Shown here: positions 4,948-5,015 of the stretch, piece by piece
Layout of the letters: every line of letters starts with the position of its first letter
Numbering within the stretch: position 1 is the first letter of the stretch
Source: Kiloniellaceae bacterium
GTDB lineage: Bacteria; Pseudomonadota; Alphaproteobacteria; Kiloniellales; Kiloniellaceae
DNA: 5,015 nt
Direction: 5' to 3'
Assembly (NCBI GenBank): GCA_028280915.1
Contig: JANQKX010000617.1
Span: 1 to 5,015, forward strand
Made by a program: the position numbers and the translations under genes
Notes under the pieces: generated by a model
What the model was told of the DNA's origin: nothing
The model's database searches: none
What the model saw: only the letters and a program-made list of their open reading frames with translations

Positions 4948-5015
4948 GGAGCACTCGCCCAGCCCAGCATCCATCCGTTCAAAAAAAACGTCAGAAGAGG
5001 CGCCAAGATCATCCC
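4842..5015 (-). pseudogene. Truncated membrane protein, probable M50 (site-2 protease) family fragment
   Basis: On the minus strand a frame is open from the right edge to a TAG at 4842-4844. Its first part (5015 to about 4917) encodes a hydrophobic membrane stretch, MILAPLLTFFLNGWMLGWA, followed by SAPYDPNWERQFP. The pattern GWAS-PYDP-W-R-P matches, from memory, the segment of site-2-protease-like M50 peptidases between the HExxH helix and the LAGP-N (second metal-ligand) helix. The HExxH part would lie beyond the right edge. After the proline codon (4917-4919) the frame runs into antisense parE and reads a low-complexity R/S/P tail, so the C-terminal catalytic half is lost. The first window codons need not be the start. 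Identification rests on a segment of about 32 residues and could be wrong; the membrane character is clear. Confidence 0.5.
4913..4920. other. Breakpoint joining parE and M50-like fragments
   Basis: Left of about 4914 the plus strand encodes ParE; right of about 4917 the minus strand encodes the M50-like segment. Both similarities stop within a few bases of each other. The flanking GGCGATGGA shows no obvious inverted repeat end or long direct repeat in view, so a transposon end is not demonstrated. A single deletion between two convergent genes would produce exactly this arrangement. Confidence 0.6.

Noticed and set aside
4915..5015. Left end of an insertion sequence interrupting parE
   Set aside because: I recognise no terminal inverted repeat or transposase start here, and the minus strand reads as a membrane protein that ends at the same point, so a gene-to-gene junction explains more. 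Not fully excluded without the sequence to the right.

Overview
The window most resembles a free-living alphaproteobacterium of the Rhodospirillales type (Azospirillum, Magnetospirillum and Rhodospirillum relatives). This is an inference from the GC-rich coding sequence, the glnB-glnA pair behind a sigma54-type promoter, an N-terminus typical of alphaproteobacterial ParE, and a secreted protein family I recall mainly from alphaproteobacteria.

Layout from left to right: (1) the 3' part of a PAS-HisKA-HATPase sensor histidine kinase on the plus strand, cut by the left edge (1-1056). (2) A tRNA-His(GTG) gene on the minus strand (1107-1184), with a good sigma70 promoter about 120 bases upstream of it. 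(3) About 640 bases without a convincing protein gene (1185-1825), holding the control region of glnBA: a near-consensus sigma54 -24/-12 element at 1627-1642, a perfect AT-centred inverted repeat at 1536-1554, and other small repeats. (4) glnB (PII signal protein, 1826-2164) and glnA (type I glutamine synthetase, 2291-3700), followed by a strong intrinsic terminator. (5) A convergent two-gene minus-strand unit: a YciA-like hotdog acyl-CoA thioesterase, then a small secreted protein of unknown function. (6) A divergent start of parE (topoisomerase IV subunit B) that breaks off after about 39 codons. Beyond the break the minus strand reads as part of what looks like a membrane-embedded M50 (site-2 protease) protein, which is truncated at the same point.

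The central theme is nitrogen assimilation. PII senses 2-oxoglutarate and ATP/ADP, and through the GlnD/GlnE cascade controls adenylylation of GlnA. The PII uridylylation tyrosine (Y51) and the GlnA adenylylation tyrosine (Y398) are both present. The sigma54 element fits induction of the pair under nitrogen limitation.

I see no CRISPR array, no complete mobile element and no clear new defence or biosynthetic system. The strongest anomaly is the junction at about 4915-4917, where two unrelated reading frames on opposite strands are both cut. It is either a real deletion or rearrangement, or an assembly error. Secondary points of interest are the operator-like palindromes around glnBA and the histidine-rich secreted protein.
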